In this document: in pieces, positions 55,095 to 63,503 of the stretch
Position numbering within the stretch: position 1 is the first letter of the stretch
How the letters are laid out: every line of letters starts with the position of its first letter
The notes under the pieces: generated by a model
What the model saw: the letters and a program-made list of their open reading frames with translations, nothing else
Databases searched by the model: none
What the model was told of the DNA's origin: nothing
Program-made: the position numbers and the translations under genes
Origin: Leptospira vanthielii serovar Holland str. Waz Holland = ATCC 700522
Lineage (GTDB): Bacteria > Spirochaetota > Leptospiria > Leptospirales > Leptospiraceae
Direction of reading: 5' to 3'
Assembly (NCBI RefSeq): GCF_000332455.1
Contig: NZ_AOGY02000024.1
Span: forward strand, 62,001 to 126,000
DNA: 64,000 nt

Positions 55095-55263
55095 ATTAAA
55101 TTCATTTTTAGTCTCGTACTTACCGCAAGTATTTTATCTTTCGTTACTTTATTGTTAAACGCTTGCACTAGTAAAAATATTTGCATTCGATGGAGTAGAA
55201 GTGTCGCCATCATAAGTGGCTTAGGGAATTCCCTTTTGATACTGATTCAATACTTGAGGTTTT
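55095..55263 (+). other. Lipoprotein-signal-like open frame without a canonical start
   Basis: In the otherwise empty stretch between the TRIC gene and the HDOD gene, an open frame from an ATT at 55095 reads as a textbook lipoprotein signal: Lys at position 2, about 20 hydrophobic residues (FIFSLVLTASILSFVTLLL), then LLNAC with Cys at 55164-55166 as residue 24. The frame continues into the HDOD gene in another reading frame and then stops. No ATG, GTG or TTG lies between the upstream stop and the signal. It could be a decayed lipoprotein gene or use a rare ATT start. Confidence 0.3.
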
Positions 55264-56784
55264 ATGGCAAGTCCCAAGGCTGTCACATTAGAATACAAAC
55301 AAGACTTAGGTCTTCATTCCAACATTAATGATATTAATCATCCAATTTCAGAAAATGCTCCCTTCCATTTTAAGTTTTTTCAAATAACAGATGAAGTCGA
55401 AAATACATTATTCCAAATCTTAGATCGATTTTTATTGCAACTCGACCTAATTATTGTTAGAGATTCGGTTCTTGCGGCAATGAAAGAAACTGTGACAAAC
55501 GCAATTAAAGCAAATGCAAAACGAGTGTTTTTTAAAAACCGCGCAAGTAATATCGAAAATGAAACTGAATATGAAGCCGGCATTGCAGAGTTTAAAAAAA
55601 CATATCTTGAAAATCGCGAAACAATCGAAGATTCTCTTCAAATAAATAATTTTGGAGTTTTTGTATCGTTCATTCACAATAAAAGTTTGATGCGCATTCG
55701 GATTATGAACAATGTGCAACTCACCGCAGCAGAATCGGCGAGAATTAAAGAAAGAATCGATAAAGCAAAAACTTATAACGATCTAGCTGATGCATTTATG
55801 GATATGTCAAGTGAACAAGAAGGTGCAGGCCTTGGGTTGATCATGACTCTAATGATGTTGCGCAACGATGGTTTGGGTGATTCTGCCTTTAAATTCGAAA
55901 CTAGCGAAAACAAAACTGTATTTATGATCGATATTCCCTCTAAGGTTTCTAAAGAAAACCAGCAGTTGGAAAAAATTGATCATATAGTTTCTCAAATAGA
56001 TAATTTACCTACCTTCCCTAAAGCCATCAAAGACATTCAGGATGCTATTGATAAACCAAACTCGAGTATTGGAACCATTGCGGAAATGATCAAACGAGAT
56101 ATCGCTTTATCTGCCAATATCCTAAAACTTTCCAACTCTGCTGCATTTAGACGAGGGGGAAGGGTTGAGAGTTTGGATCGTGCCATCCAACTGATTGGTT
56201 TAAAAGAACTACAAACTTTGTTGTATAGTCTTGGAACCAAGCAGATGTTAGAGGATAAATTCCCTGCCTTTACCGCTATATGGGAAAAGTCGAACGAGTC
56301 TGCATTTTATTGTAAAGCAATTGGACAAAAAATGGGGATGAATAAAGCCGATCTGAGTAACCTAATTGCGGCCTCTTTGTTACACGATATTGGTGAAATT
56401 TTACTTTTATCTTTTGACAAACAACATATGTCAAAAATCAAAACTTATTCCAATTCTAGAGAAATTGCCTCTACCATCAGTATGGAAGAATCTGCGATAG
56501 GCATCACGCATTCAAGGTTAGGTGCTATGGTCGGTGAAAAATGGAATTTCCCGATTTTGTACACAAAAGCAATGGAGTTTCATCATCGGCCACTTCTTGC
56601 AGATGACGTATATTCAGATATTGTGTTCCCGATTTATTTAAGTGACATGATGATATCAGTCAATGCGAAAGAAGCAAAATCATCGGAAATTCCAGCGGAA
56701 ATACTCAAACTATGTAAGTTCCAGACTAAATCTGAATTCGATTCGTTCCGTGTCAAAATCAGAGAACAATTTTTGACATACTAA
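55264..56784 (+). CDS. GHKL ATPase-like and HDOD fusion protein
   Basis: 506 residues. The N-terminal 230 residues carry a GHKL (histidine-kinase-type ATPase) fold: N-box KETVTNAIKAN with E75 and N79, and a G-box QEGAGLGLIMTLMML (about 185-199). No phosphoaccepting histidine domain is present, so it resembles an anti-sigma kinase such as SpoIIAB/RsbW. The C-terminal part (about 236-506) is an HDOD domain: PTFPKAIKDIQDAI, IALSANILKLSNSAAFR, LIAASLLHDIGEILL and RLGAMVGEKWNFP. HDOD domains are degenerate HD phosphohydrolases used for signalling. This combination is unusual. The ATG start at 55264 begins at the end of the gap, with TTGAGG upstream. Confidence 0.82.
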   Translation: MASPKAVTLEYKQDLGLHSNINDINHPISENAPFHFKFFQITDEVENTLFQILDRFLLQLDLIIVRDSVLAAMKETVTNAIKANAKRVFFKNRASNIENETEYEAGIAEFKKTYLENRETIEDSLQINNFGVFVSFIHNKSLMRIRIMNNVQLTAAESARIKERIDKAKTYNDLADAFMDMSSEQEGAGLGLIMTLMMLRNDGLGDSAFKFETSENKTVFMIDIPSKVSKENQQLEKIDHIVSQIDNLPTFPKAIKDIQDAIDKPNSSIGTIAEMIKRDIALSANILKLSNSAAFRRGGRVESLDRAIQLIGLKELQTLLYSLGTKQMLEDKFPAFTAIWEKSNESAFYCKAIGQKMGMNKADLSNLIAASLLHDIGEILLLSFDKQHMSKIKTYSNSREIASTISMEESAIGITHSRLGAMVGEKWNFPILYTKAMEFHHRPLLADDVYSDIVFPIYLSDMMISVNAKEAKSSEIPAEILKLCKFQTKSEFDSFRVKIREQFLTY

Positions 56785-56795
56785 TACAATTTGAA

Positions 56796-57500
56796 TCACT
56801 TCGTTTGCTTTTGTGTCTTCTTGTAGAGTTCGTATCGAGATTTGAATTCTTGGTATCTGGGAATGGAAACAGCACGAACATAGGACTGGGTTGGATGGTT
56901 TTGTATAAAGTTTTGGTGGTACCCTTCTGCTTGATAAAATTCTTTTAACTCTTGGTACTCTGTAACCATTGGCCCTTGCCAGATTTGATTCTCCTCAATT
57001 TCTTTTTGGATTTTTTTTGCAATCTTCAGTTCTGCGTCTGAAGAATAAAAGAGGATAGACCTGTAGGAAGAACCTTCATCGGGACCTTGTTTGTTAAGGG
57101 TAGTTGGGTCATGAGAAAGAAAAAAAATTCTACATAATTCCATATAATCGATCTTAGTTGGATCATAGTAAATTAGCACGGTTTCTGCGTGCCCAGTTGT
57201 CTCTGTGTTCACTAAATCATACGAAGGATTTTTTGTATGTCCACCTGCATATCCTGAGATTACATCGATGACTCCTGGTACAGATTCAAAGATATGTTCT
57301 GAACACCAAAAACATCCTTCTGCAAAGGCGGCAATTTTTTGTCCCGATTTTGGTTGTAAGGGGATTTTTTGGACATTAGCATCTTTGTCTGAAAAAAGGC
57401 TACATTGTAAGAGGACAAAAGTGGTTACTAATAATAAAAGGAGAGTGCCACGTAACGTAAACCTGGCCCTTATATTTTTTGTTGTGGATTCCATACTCAT
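56796..57500 (-). CDS. msrA: Peptide methionine sulfoxide reductase MsrA, lipoprotein form
   Basis: 234 residues from the ATG at 57500; the frame is open to a GTG at 57536. The signal peptide ends in FVLLQC, with lipidated C33, so repair happens in the envelope. The MsrA domain (about 55-220) has the catalytic GCFWC (C63 and C66), SGYAGGHTKNPSY, and the THAETV-like GHAETVLIYYDP. MsrA reduces the S form of methionine sulfoxide. There is no fused MsrB. The C-terminal part (QKNFIQNHPTQSYVRAV-type) is standard. No Shine-Dalgarno sequence is clear at any candidate start. Confidence 0.9.
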   Translation of the reverse strand: MSMESTTKNIRARFTLRGTLLLLLVTTFVLLQCSLFSDKDANVQKIPLQPKSGQKIAAFAEGCFWCSEHIFESVPGVIDVISGYAGGHTKNPSYDLVNTETTGHAETVLIYYDPTKIDYMELCRIFFLSHDPTTLNKQGPDEGSSYRSILFYSSDAELKIAKKIQKEIEENQIWQGPMVTEYQELKEFYQAEGYHQNFIQNHPTQSYVRAVSIPRYQEFKSRYELYKKTQKQTK

Positions 57501-57543
57501 TAGATTGTTTTCGGACAGGTTTGGAAATGAAAACACGAATTGG

Positions 57544-58068
57544 TTAAGGAGGGGTTACATCCTTTTCCTTTGGAAATTGTTCCGGGTTTGAGCTGTAACC
57601 CCTCTCGGTCCCACTTCGATAAACAAAAACACTTCGTGAGCCAGAAAAACTAGCCATTGGTTTGTAAAAATTTTGTTTAATGAAATAACCTAGAATTGTT
57701 GCTATGAGGGAAACTGTATAAACCCAAGATTCGGAATGGCCACCATAACCAAAAATAAAGGAACCGATAAGGATAAGGCTTTGACTCGCCAACCAAACAG
57801 TAGTTCTGTTAAGTAGAAATTTATACCAACCAATTTGGGTGACTTGGTTTCGAATACCTTGTAACAAAATTCCGAGTACAGGAATCCTGAGTAAAAAACC
57901 CAAAAGTCCAAAAACTACAATGAGAATTAGGAGTAACCAAATAGAAGAAAAAAATAGGTTCCACCAAAAAAGGAATTGGAGTGGGGGAACTAGGTCAGAT
58001 GGCCACGAAAATTCAGAGGAAAAAAAACGAATTAAAACCCAAAAGAATGTGAGATAAAAACCGAACAC
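57544..58068 (-). CDS. Hypothetical membrane protein
   Basis: 174 residues with three or four hydrophobic helices (about 1-15, 27-65, 93-115, 119-137) and a polar C-terminal tail of about 35 residues that contains Ser/Gly/Arg-rich sequence. No conserved family motif was recognised. It is separated by 44 bp from the MsrA gene to its left and by 52 bp from the TauE gene on its right, all in the same direction, so it may belong to the sulfur-module transcript. Confidence 0.6.
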   Translation of the reverse strand: MFGFYLTFFWVLIRFFSSEFSWPSDLVPPLQFLFWWNLFFSSIWLLLILIVVFGLLGFLLRIPVLGILLQGIRNQVTQIGWYKFLLNRTTVWLASQSLILIGSFIFGYGGHSESWVYTVSLIATILGYFIKQNFYKPMASFSGSRSVFVYRSGTERGYSSNPEQFPKEKDVTPP

Positions 58069-58120
58069 GAATAAATGGAAAATTAATTCTATAGTTCCTG
58101 CAAGGAAAATTTATTTCATT

Positions 58121-58486
58121 TTACTTCGGAAAAAAAACCATCTTTAGTCCAACAATCACTGTAAAAATTCCAAAGAATCGAGATAAGGTAGTTGTGTCTA
58201 TTTTGGATGCCGCACTAGCACCGAATATACTTCCTAATATAAAACCAGCGCTGATAAAGGCCGCTGCAAATATATTGGTTTCTCCTCTCGTGTAATAGAT
58301 ATAAGCTGCAACAATTCCAATCGGCGGAACCATCGCAGCGAGGGTTGTTCCTTGTGCTAATTTTTGGTTAAAGTCAAAAAAATAAACAAGTGCTGGGACA
58401 AGTAAAATCCCGCCGCCAATTCCAACAAGACCGCCGAGAATCCCGGCACCTACACCTAACAGTAAAAATAAGATTCCAATACTCAT
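58121..58486 (-). CDS. Half-size TauE/SafE-family membrane protein
   Basis: 121 residues, about half the usual length. Four helices are visible, and the N-terminal GILGGLVGIGGGILLVPALVY is the conserved TauE/SafE repeat motif (core GGLVGIGGGILLVPALVYFF trimmed here). Full proteins are sulfite or sulfonate exporters with two such repeats, so this one would have to form a dimer. Half-size members often accompany persulfide-handling genes. Its ATG overlaps the stop of the persulfide dioxygenase gene, so the two are coupled. Confidence 0.82.
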   Translation of the reverse strand: MSIGILFLLLGVGAGILGGLVGIGGGILLVPALVYFFDFNQKLAQGTTLAAMVPPIGIVAAYIYYTRGETNIFAAAFISAGFILGSIFGASAASKIDTTTLSRFFGIFTVIVGLKMVFFPK

Positions 58487-59196
58487 GATACTTTCCCGCA
58501 GGCACGATTTGCCGGTACAGCTTCGTGGATTTTTTTTGGTTCAGGGAGGTTCAGATTGTCCATAATTTCTTTAAATTCCTCAAGAGACTTTCCTGCAATC
58601 CGGGGATTCCATTTTTTCTCTTCACCGATGGTAGTAGATAAAAAACCTTTGTAGTCATGTCCAGGTAGGACGATGGTATCGTCAGGTAATGAAAAAAGTT
58701 TCTCCGTAATGGATTTGTATAAACCCTCCGCACTACCTCCTTGGAAATCGGTTCGGCCACATCCTCTCACAAAGAGTGCATCGCCTGAAAATAGGTATTG
58801 ATTATTTAAAAGCAGAGAAATGGAACAGGGTGTATGGCCCGGAGTATGGAGGACTTGAAATTTTAAGTTCCCAATAGTAAACAAATCTCCATCCTTTAGA
58901 AATTTAGAAGCGCAACTAGCCCCAGAATGTTCCGAAGCATAGGATTCACATTGAGTTTTATCTCGAAGATCACCTGCTGATGTTATATGGTCGGCATGCA
59001 TGTGGGTGTCGATTGTTAAGGAAAGAGTATACCCAAGTTCCTGTAGATAGTTCAAGTCTCTATCTAATCGCTCCAAAACAGGATCAATGAGGACGGACTG
59101 TTTGGACTTTTTGTCAAGTATGAGGTAAGTCCAAGTGCCCGATTCTAAATCATAAAGTGGACGGATTTCCATATTGTCTTTGGGATTGGTGATCAT
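58483..59196 (-). CDS. MBL-fold persulfide dioxygenase-like hydrolase (ETHE1 type)
   Basis: 237 residues from the ATG at 59196, which has AGGAG at an 8-9 bp spacing; an upstream ATG at 59226 lacks one. The metal motif THMHADH (64-70: H65, H67, D69, H70), LHTPGHTPCS and SGDALFVRGCGRTDFQGG are ETHE1 signatures, the last two distinguishing it from glyoxalase II and beta-lactamases. ETHE1 oxidises glutathione persulfide to sulfite with O2 and one iron. With the rhodanese opposite and TauE behind, this forms a sulfide detoxification set. A canonical extra Cys-containing end (NRACGKVS) is present. Confidence 0.88.
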   Translation of the reverse strand: MITNPKDNMEIRPLYDLESGTWTYLILDKKSKQSVLIDPVLERLDRDLNYLQELGYTLSLTIDTHMHADHITSAGDLRDKTQCESYASEHSGASCASKFLKDGDLFTIGNLKFQVLHTPGHTPCSISLLLNNQYLFSGDALFVRGCGRTDFQGGSAEGLYKSITEKLFSLPDDTIVLPGHDYKGFLSTTIGEEKKWNPRIAGKSLEEFKEIMDNLNLPEPKKIHEAVPANRACGKVS

Positions 59197-59205
59197 ATAA
59201 TGTTT

Positions 59206-59210
59206 CTCCT
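59206..59210 (-). promoter_or_regulatory. Ribosome binding site that sets the persulfide dioxygenase start
   Basis: On the minus strand, AGGAG lies 9 bp before the ATG at 59196. It identifies that codon, rather than the ATG at 59226, as the start. Confidence 0.7.
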
Positions 59211-59284
59211 GTTTGCTAGAATCCATGATTACAATTTTTTGGAACCAAAGATAACAGTTTTTAGGGGTTTTGGGATTGGCTTAA

Positions 59285-59305
59285 ATACCATACCCCCTAT
59301 GGTAT
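59285..59305. promoter_or_regulatory. Perfect inverted repeat, CsoR/CstR/FrmR-like operator
   Basis: ATACCATA (59285-59292) and TATGGTAT (59298-59305) are perfect 8-bp arms around CCCCC (59293-59297). The layout, an AT-rich dyad around a run of Cs, matches operators of the CsoR/RcnR/FrmR/CstR regulator family. It lies between the divergent persulfide dioxygenase and rhodanese genes, where a persulfide-sensing CstR would be expected. No regulator gene is in the window. Confidence 0.62.
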
Positions 59306-59350
59306 ATTCTTTTGTTGACGAAAAATTTGGCAACTAGAAATTGGGAAAAA

Positions 59351-59356
59351 AAGGAG
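59351..59356 (+). promoter_or_regulatory. Ribosome binding site that sets the rhodanese start
   Basis: AAGGAG, five bases before the ATG at 59362. The longer frame from TTG 59341 has no such site. Confidence 0.75.
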
Positions 59357-59361
59357 AAAGT

Positions 59362-59715
59362 ATGAAATCTTTCCTGATGGTGGGAGTTGTAATTGGACTT
59401 CTTTTCATTTTCGTAAAAAAAATCCAATCGAAAGGAGATAAAGATATGGTAAAACAATGGATCCAGAATGGAGCAATTGTTGTAGATGTTCGAACTAAAT
59501 CGGAATATGCAGAAGGCCACTATTCTGGTGCTATGAATATTCCCGTGGATGTCCTTCCTGCTAATTTAAACCAATTGAAGGACAAACAAACAAAGATTAT
59601 TGTATATTGTCGGTCGGGTGCTCGTAGCGAACGTGCAAAACAAATCTTACAGGCTAGCGGTTATTCCTCTGTGCTCAATGCGGGTGGACTTAGCGACATG
59701 CCCGAAGGTCATTAA
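59362..59715 (+). CDS. Membrane-anchored rhodanese
   Basis: 117 residues. One N-terminal helix (about 3-19, FLMVGVVIGLLFIFV) anchors a single rhodanese domain (about 28-115). The catalytic loop is CRSGARS, with nucleophile C83. Rhodaneses move sulfane sulfur between persulfides and acceptors such as sulfite or cyanide. The start is fixed by the AAGGAG. It is divergent from the persulfide dioxygenase, across the inverted repeat, and probably belongs to the same regulon. Confidence 0.9.
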   Translation: MKSFLMVGVVIGLLFIFVKKIQSKGDKDMVKQWIQNGAIVVDVRTKSEYAEGHYSGAMNIPVDVLPANLNQLKDKQTKIIVYCRSGARSERAKQILQASGYSSVLNAGGLSDMPEGH

Positions 59716-59725
59716 ACAACAAACA

Positions 59726-60919
59726 TTAAACTACACCGGTAGACATTTTTGATTTGTATCGGTGTAGTGTATAAAGGTCGGATAACTTGGTTTGGTCTTC
59801 AGCAGAGAGTTCTAAAAACTCCGCCCCCATAACGTATTTATGGATACCTACTTCCTCTTTTCTAACAACTTTGATTTTGGCATTGATTTCTTGGTGTGAA
59901 TCTGATTCTCGAAGTTTAACGTCAAAGGATTCGTTTAAAGTTATATCGTCTTCCGTATCAAAAGCAATTCCTGTTACCGAAATATTCTTTGAAATTGTTT
60001 TGAGAGTTTTATCTGGTAAAATAAAAAGTAGTTCTAAGTTGGCATCAAAACGCAAACTGCTTCGTTTTTCATTACTATAAGCAACAATTTGGTTTTTACC
60101 AGAATATTTCGCCGTATACAATGCACGGTCCGCGAGATCATACATATCATCACAGGTTTTTACTTTTTCGGGATAGGATACAATCCCTCCACTAAGGGTT
60201 ACTGATTTCCCACTCAGTTGGATGGTTCGGCAAGCTTCTAAAAGTTTTTCTGATGCGATCATTGCTTGTTCTTCATTGGTTTGTGGAAAAATGACAGCAA
60301 ATTCTTCACCACCAATCCGGCAAGCTGTGTCTTCCATCCGCAAACAAGATGTAATTTGTTTGGAAACTTTTGTAAGAATTTCATCACCAGTTGTATGACC
60401 ATAGGTATCATTGATTTTTTTGAAATCATCAATGTCGATAATTAGAAGGGAGAGATTTTGGTTGTATCTTTTGGATTGTTTGAATTCCCGAACAAGTGCA
60501 GTTTCGAAATGTCTGCGATTGTATAATCTTGTGAGCTCATCAACTAATATCAGTTTTTCGGTATCAGCAAAGAGTTTCATTTCGATGATTTTAGGGTTTT
60601 TGATTTTTGGATTGATGTTTGCGAAATAATCAACTAATGCAACACTGAATCCGACCGGGCGACCCAAACAATGGGAAAGTTTGTTTTTGTTTTCGATGAT
60701 TTCTTTCCAAATGGATTCGGATTTATTTTCGCTGATATCTAAAGAAGTGAGTACTTTAAAAATTGCAGAATAGATTTGGTTATCTTCTAAATGATGGATT
60801 TGGCTTTCCCGAATTTTTTGGAGTAAGTTTTCCGCATGGTTCGGATTCTCCTCTAAAATTCCCATAATGGTATCTTCGATTCTTTGTCCGGGTCGTCCGG
60901 ATGGATTCTGATTTAACAT
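59726..60919 (-). CDS. Diguanylate cyclase with C-terminal PilZ domain
   Basis: 397 residues. The N-terminal 115 residues have no recognised domain. GGDEF domain about 120-282 with active site GGEEF (203-207) and an allosteric I-site RMED (R194, D197) five residues upstream, so product inhibition is expected. PilZ about 284-390 with RSSLR (R286, R290) and NISVTG (312-317), the c-di-GMP-binding pattern. A single protein both makes and binds c-di-GMP. The C-terminal codons form a perfect 9-bp inverted repeat (see findings). Confidence 0.87.
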   Translation of the reverse strand: MLNQNPSGRPGQRIEDTIMGILEENPNHAENLLQKIRESQIHHLEDNQIYSAIFKVLTSLDISENKSESIWKEIIENKNKLSHCLGRPVGFSVALVDYFANINPKIKNPKIIEMKLFADTEKLILVDELTRLYNRRHFETALVREFKQSKRYNQNLSLLIIDIDDFKKINDTYGHTTGDEILTKVSKQITSCLRMEDTACRIGGEEFAVIFPQTNEEQAMIASEKLLEACRTIQLSGKSVTLSGGIVSYPEKVKTCDDMYDLADRALYTAKYSGKNQIVAYSNEKRSSLRFDANLELLFILPDKTLKTISKNISVTGIAFDTEDDITLNESFDVKLRESDSHQEINAKIKVVRKEEVGIHKYVMGAEFLELSAEDQTKLSDLYTLHRYKSKMSTGVV

Positions 60920-61039
60920 GGTAAGCGAAGGTTTATCAATTTATTTCCCACGATTTCCCAAAATTCTAGAAAAGGCAGATGTTGTAAAGACAGGTTTTAT
61001 TCCTAAAACAAAACTGTATTCAGGGTAGAGGGAAATCCC

Positions 61040-62620
61040 TTATGATGCTGTCAGGTGTTTGGACTGCATATGTATGGCACTGATCTCTTCATATAGGAGT
61101 TGGACTGAGTCTGCAAGTTTTTGCGTCGTTTCATCAATGACAGTGACTGCATGGTTAATTTCTTTACTGCCAGACATTTGTTCCTGCGCAATCACCCCAA
61201 TTTGTTCAGACAAAACATGAAGTTCCGAAAAGGTGACTCTGAGTTTGGCATTCAAATTTTCTTGTTCGGTGACATGGCCTTCCAAACTCAAAATTTCGCT
61301 CTCGATTCGGAGTAATTCTTGGTTTTGGCTTTCGACTTGGGTTTTCACTTCTTTGGAGTATCGGGTTCCTTCGTTGATTTTGAGTCCGGCCTCTTTCACA
61401 ATTTTGGCAATGGTTCCCGCATTGGATTGAGAACGTTCTGCAAGTTTTGCCACTTCTTGAGCGACAACAGCAAATCCACGTCCATGTTCCCCGGCTCTGG
61501 CCGCTTCAATAGATGCATTTAACGCCAGTAAGTTGGTCTGATCTGCAATTTCTGACATCATCTGGTTAATTTCTTCCACTTTGGAAAAGGCTTGGTTGAG
61601 TTCTGAATAGATGCTATTGAGTTCTTCGGAAGATATTTTTACTTTTTTACTAAAATCGGCAGAAAGACTTACGTCTTTTGCGATTTGAGTTGTTTTTGAT
61701 TTTACACTTACGCTGATATTTTGTAGAGATAAAAAGTTTTGATCAACAATTTTGACCCTAGCTACTTGGTCTTCGACCAAATTTGCAGAACTAATTGCTG
61801 ATGAGGATAGTTCTTCCACAGAAGCCGAGATTTCTTCTACAGAGGCAGCTTGGTTTTGAGATTGGTTGTGGAGTTCATCCGACATCGATTGCAAAGTTTC
61901 TACAGAAGTTGCCAATGTATTTGCTGACTTTTCCATTTGATTGGATTTTTCAGTAATAAAGTTTTGTTTTTCCATAGTTTCTTTTAGTTTTGTTTTTAAG
62001 TCGAATTGCATTTCACGCATAAGAGCTACTACATAACGCAAACTAAAAATAACACCGAAATAAAAAATGACTTTCTGGACTTCTGTTGCGACGATGATAT
62101 GATTTGCTCGCAACATTTCTGGATAAGGTCTAGCTACGAGTGCCGATCCAAGTTTTGTAGAAAAATAAATCCCACCTAAATATAGTAAGGTTGAAATGAC
62201 TCCGACTATCATCACAAGTTTTGGTTCGAAAAGAAAACTGGAATAAATTGCAATGAAAACAAAAATAATGTAAAAAATACCTGCATTAACTGTATTACTT
62301 GCGTCACCCTTTGTATAATTATTAAAAATATCCAAGTAGAAAAAACTAACTAAAATTAGCAAATCTATGAAAATAATCGTGAATGCCCAAAGTCTTGTGA
62401 TCTCTTTTCCTTTGCGTAAAAAATGTCCTGGGATGATGCCGTTCAGTAAAAATATAAGGGAACCAATAAAATTAGGGATAAAACTTTTTGTAGCGAAGTT
62501 GGCTGCAACTCCTAAAAGAAACACCGCACTCAATCCATACTTTGTGTAAACAATCAATGAGATACCTTTGCGAAAGAGAGTTCTTTCAAATTGACTGATT
62601 TCGTTTGTTTCTGCGGACAT
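61040..62620 (-). CDS. Methyl-accepting chemotaxis protein with multi-helix membrane sensor
   Basis: 526 residues. Six hydrophobic helices (about 15-205) replace the usual two with a periplasmic domain, so the sensed signal is probably membrane-based or energetic. A long coiled coil carries the receptor core, with the tip [18 protein letters not shown] at about 363-380 and [18 protein letters not shown] after it. No HAMP domain is evident. The ATG has GGGGAG 7-8 bp upstream. It lies alone, with no che genes alongside. Confidence 0.9.
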   Translation of the reverse strand: MSAETNEISQFERTLFRKGISLIVYTKYGLSAVFLLGVAANFATKSFIPNFIGSLIFLLNGIIPGHFLRKGKEITRLWAFTIIFIDLLILVSFFYLDIFNNYTKGDASNTVNAGIFYIIFVFIAIYSSFLFEPKLVMIVGVISTLLYLGGIYFSTKLGSALVARPYPEMLRANHIIVATEVQKVIFYFGVIFSLRYVVALMREMQFDLKTKLKETMEKQNFITEKSNQMEKSANTLATSVETLQSMSDELHNQSQNQAASVEEISASVEELSSSAISSANLVEDQVARVKIVDQNFLSLQNISVSVKSKTTQIAKDVSLSADFSKKVKISSEELNSIYSELNQAFSKVEEINQMMSEIADQTNLLALNASIEAARAGEHGRGFAVVAQEVAKLAERSQSNAGTIAKIVKEAGLKINEGTRYSKEVKTQVESQNQELLRIESEILSLEGHVTEQENLNAKLRVTFSELHVLSEQIGVIAQEQMSGSKEINHAVTVIDETTQKLADSVQLLYEEISAIHMQSKHLTAS

Positions 62621-62860
62621 TCCCTAGTCTCCCCAATTGTCGCCTTCTCGTTAGTATGATTTGTAACCAACTACTGGCCAGTTATACTGTAACTGAATGT
62701 ATGCAATCTATGACGATAAAATTTCTATATTTCTAATCGATCTGGAATTATCCTAATTGTCGCTATAGTTTTAAAGTAGACTGATTATTTTAATTTAGAA
62801 AGAGATTGAGTATCAATTGTATTATGAGTTGTCCTTTCTGATGATTGTATATTTCTATGA

Positions 62861-63448
62861 TTAACGAATGAAGAAGCCGCCATTTCCTTTCTTGGTCAAA
62901 AAACAAAACCAATCGATATCATCCTTATGGATATTGACTTGGGTTCTGGAATGGACGGAACTATGGCGGCCAAAGAAATTCTTTTGTTACATTCTATTCC
63001 ACTAGTTTTTTTATCTTCTCATACAGAAGCTGAAATTATAAATCGAACTGAATCCATTACTTCCTATGGTTATATTCTCAAAACATCTGGTGAAATTGTT
63101 TTAATAGCTTCCATTAAAATGGCGTTACGTTTGTTTGAAAGTAATCAAAAACAAACGGAAGCTCAGGAACTTTTTGAAAAAGCTTTTATAGTAAGCCCCA
63201 TCGCTATGTCTTTACATGATACGAGTAACCAATTCCAATTTGTAAATGTTAATCCTGCCTTTGAAAAATTGATCGGATATGAAAAAAAGGAAATCATTGG
63301 TAAAACGAGTTTAGATTTGAATATGTATGTTAATAATGCAGATAGTGCAGAAATTAGGAAAAGATTTTTAGCCGATGGAAAACTAACAGGCCCTAACATT
63401 TCAAAACTTTGTTTTCTAGGATATTTTCAAAATTTTCCACCTAATTGA
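62861..63448 (+). pseudogene. Decayed response regulator-PAS protein
   Basis: The open frame starts after a stop at 62858-62860. It begins in the middle of a receiver domain (LTNEEAAISFLGQKTK, then IDIILMDIDLGSGMDG, where the second phosphorylation-site Asp falls), so the first strand and the DD pair are missing. The receiver continues to about codon 62, followed by a PAS domain (FEKAFIVSPIAMSLHDTSN, NPAFEKLIGYEKKEIIGKT) that ends in unrelated residues and a stop. No canonical start with ribosome site precedes it; the ATG at 62927 is inside the receiver. Remnant of a hybrid response regulator-PAS sensor. Confidence 0.65.
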
Positions 63449-63503
63449 TGTAAATTTAGTTTATCGCTTGCCTTAGATTAGGGAAATCGAAAATTCTAAT
63501 TCT

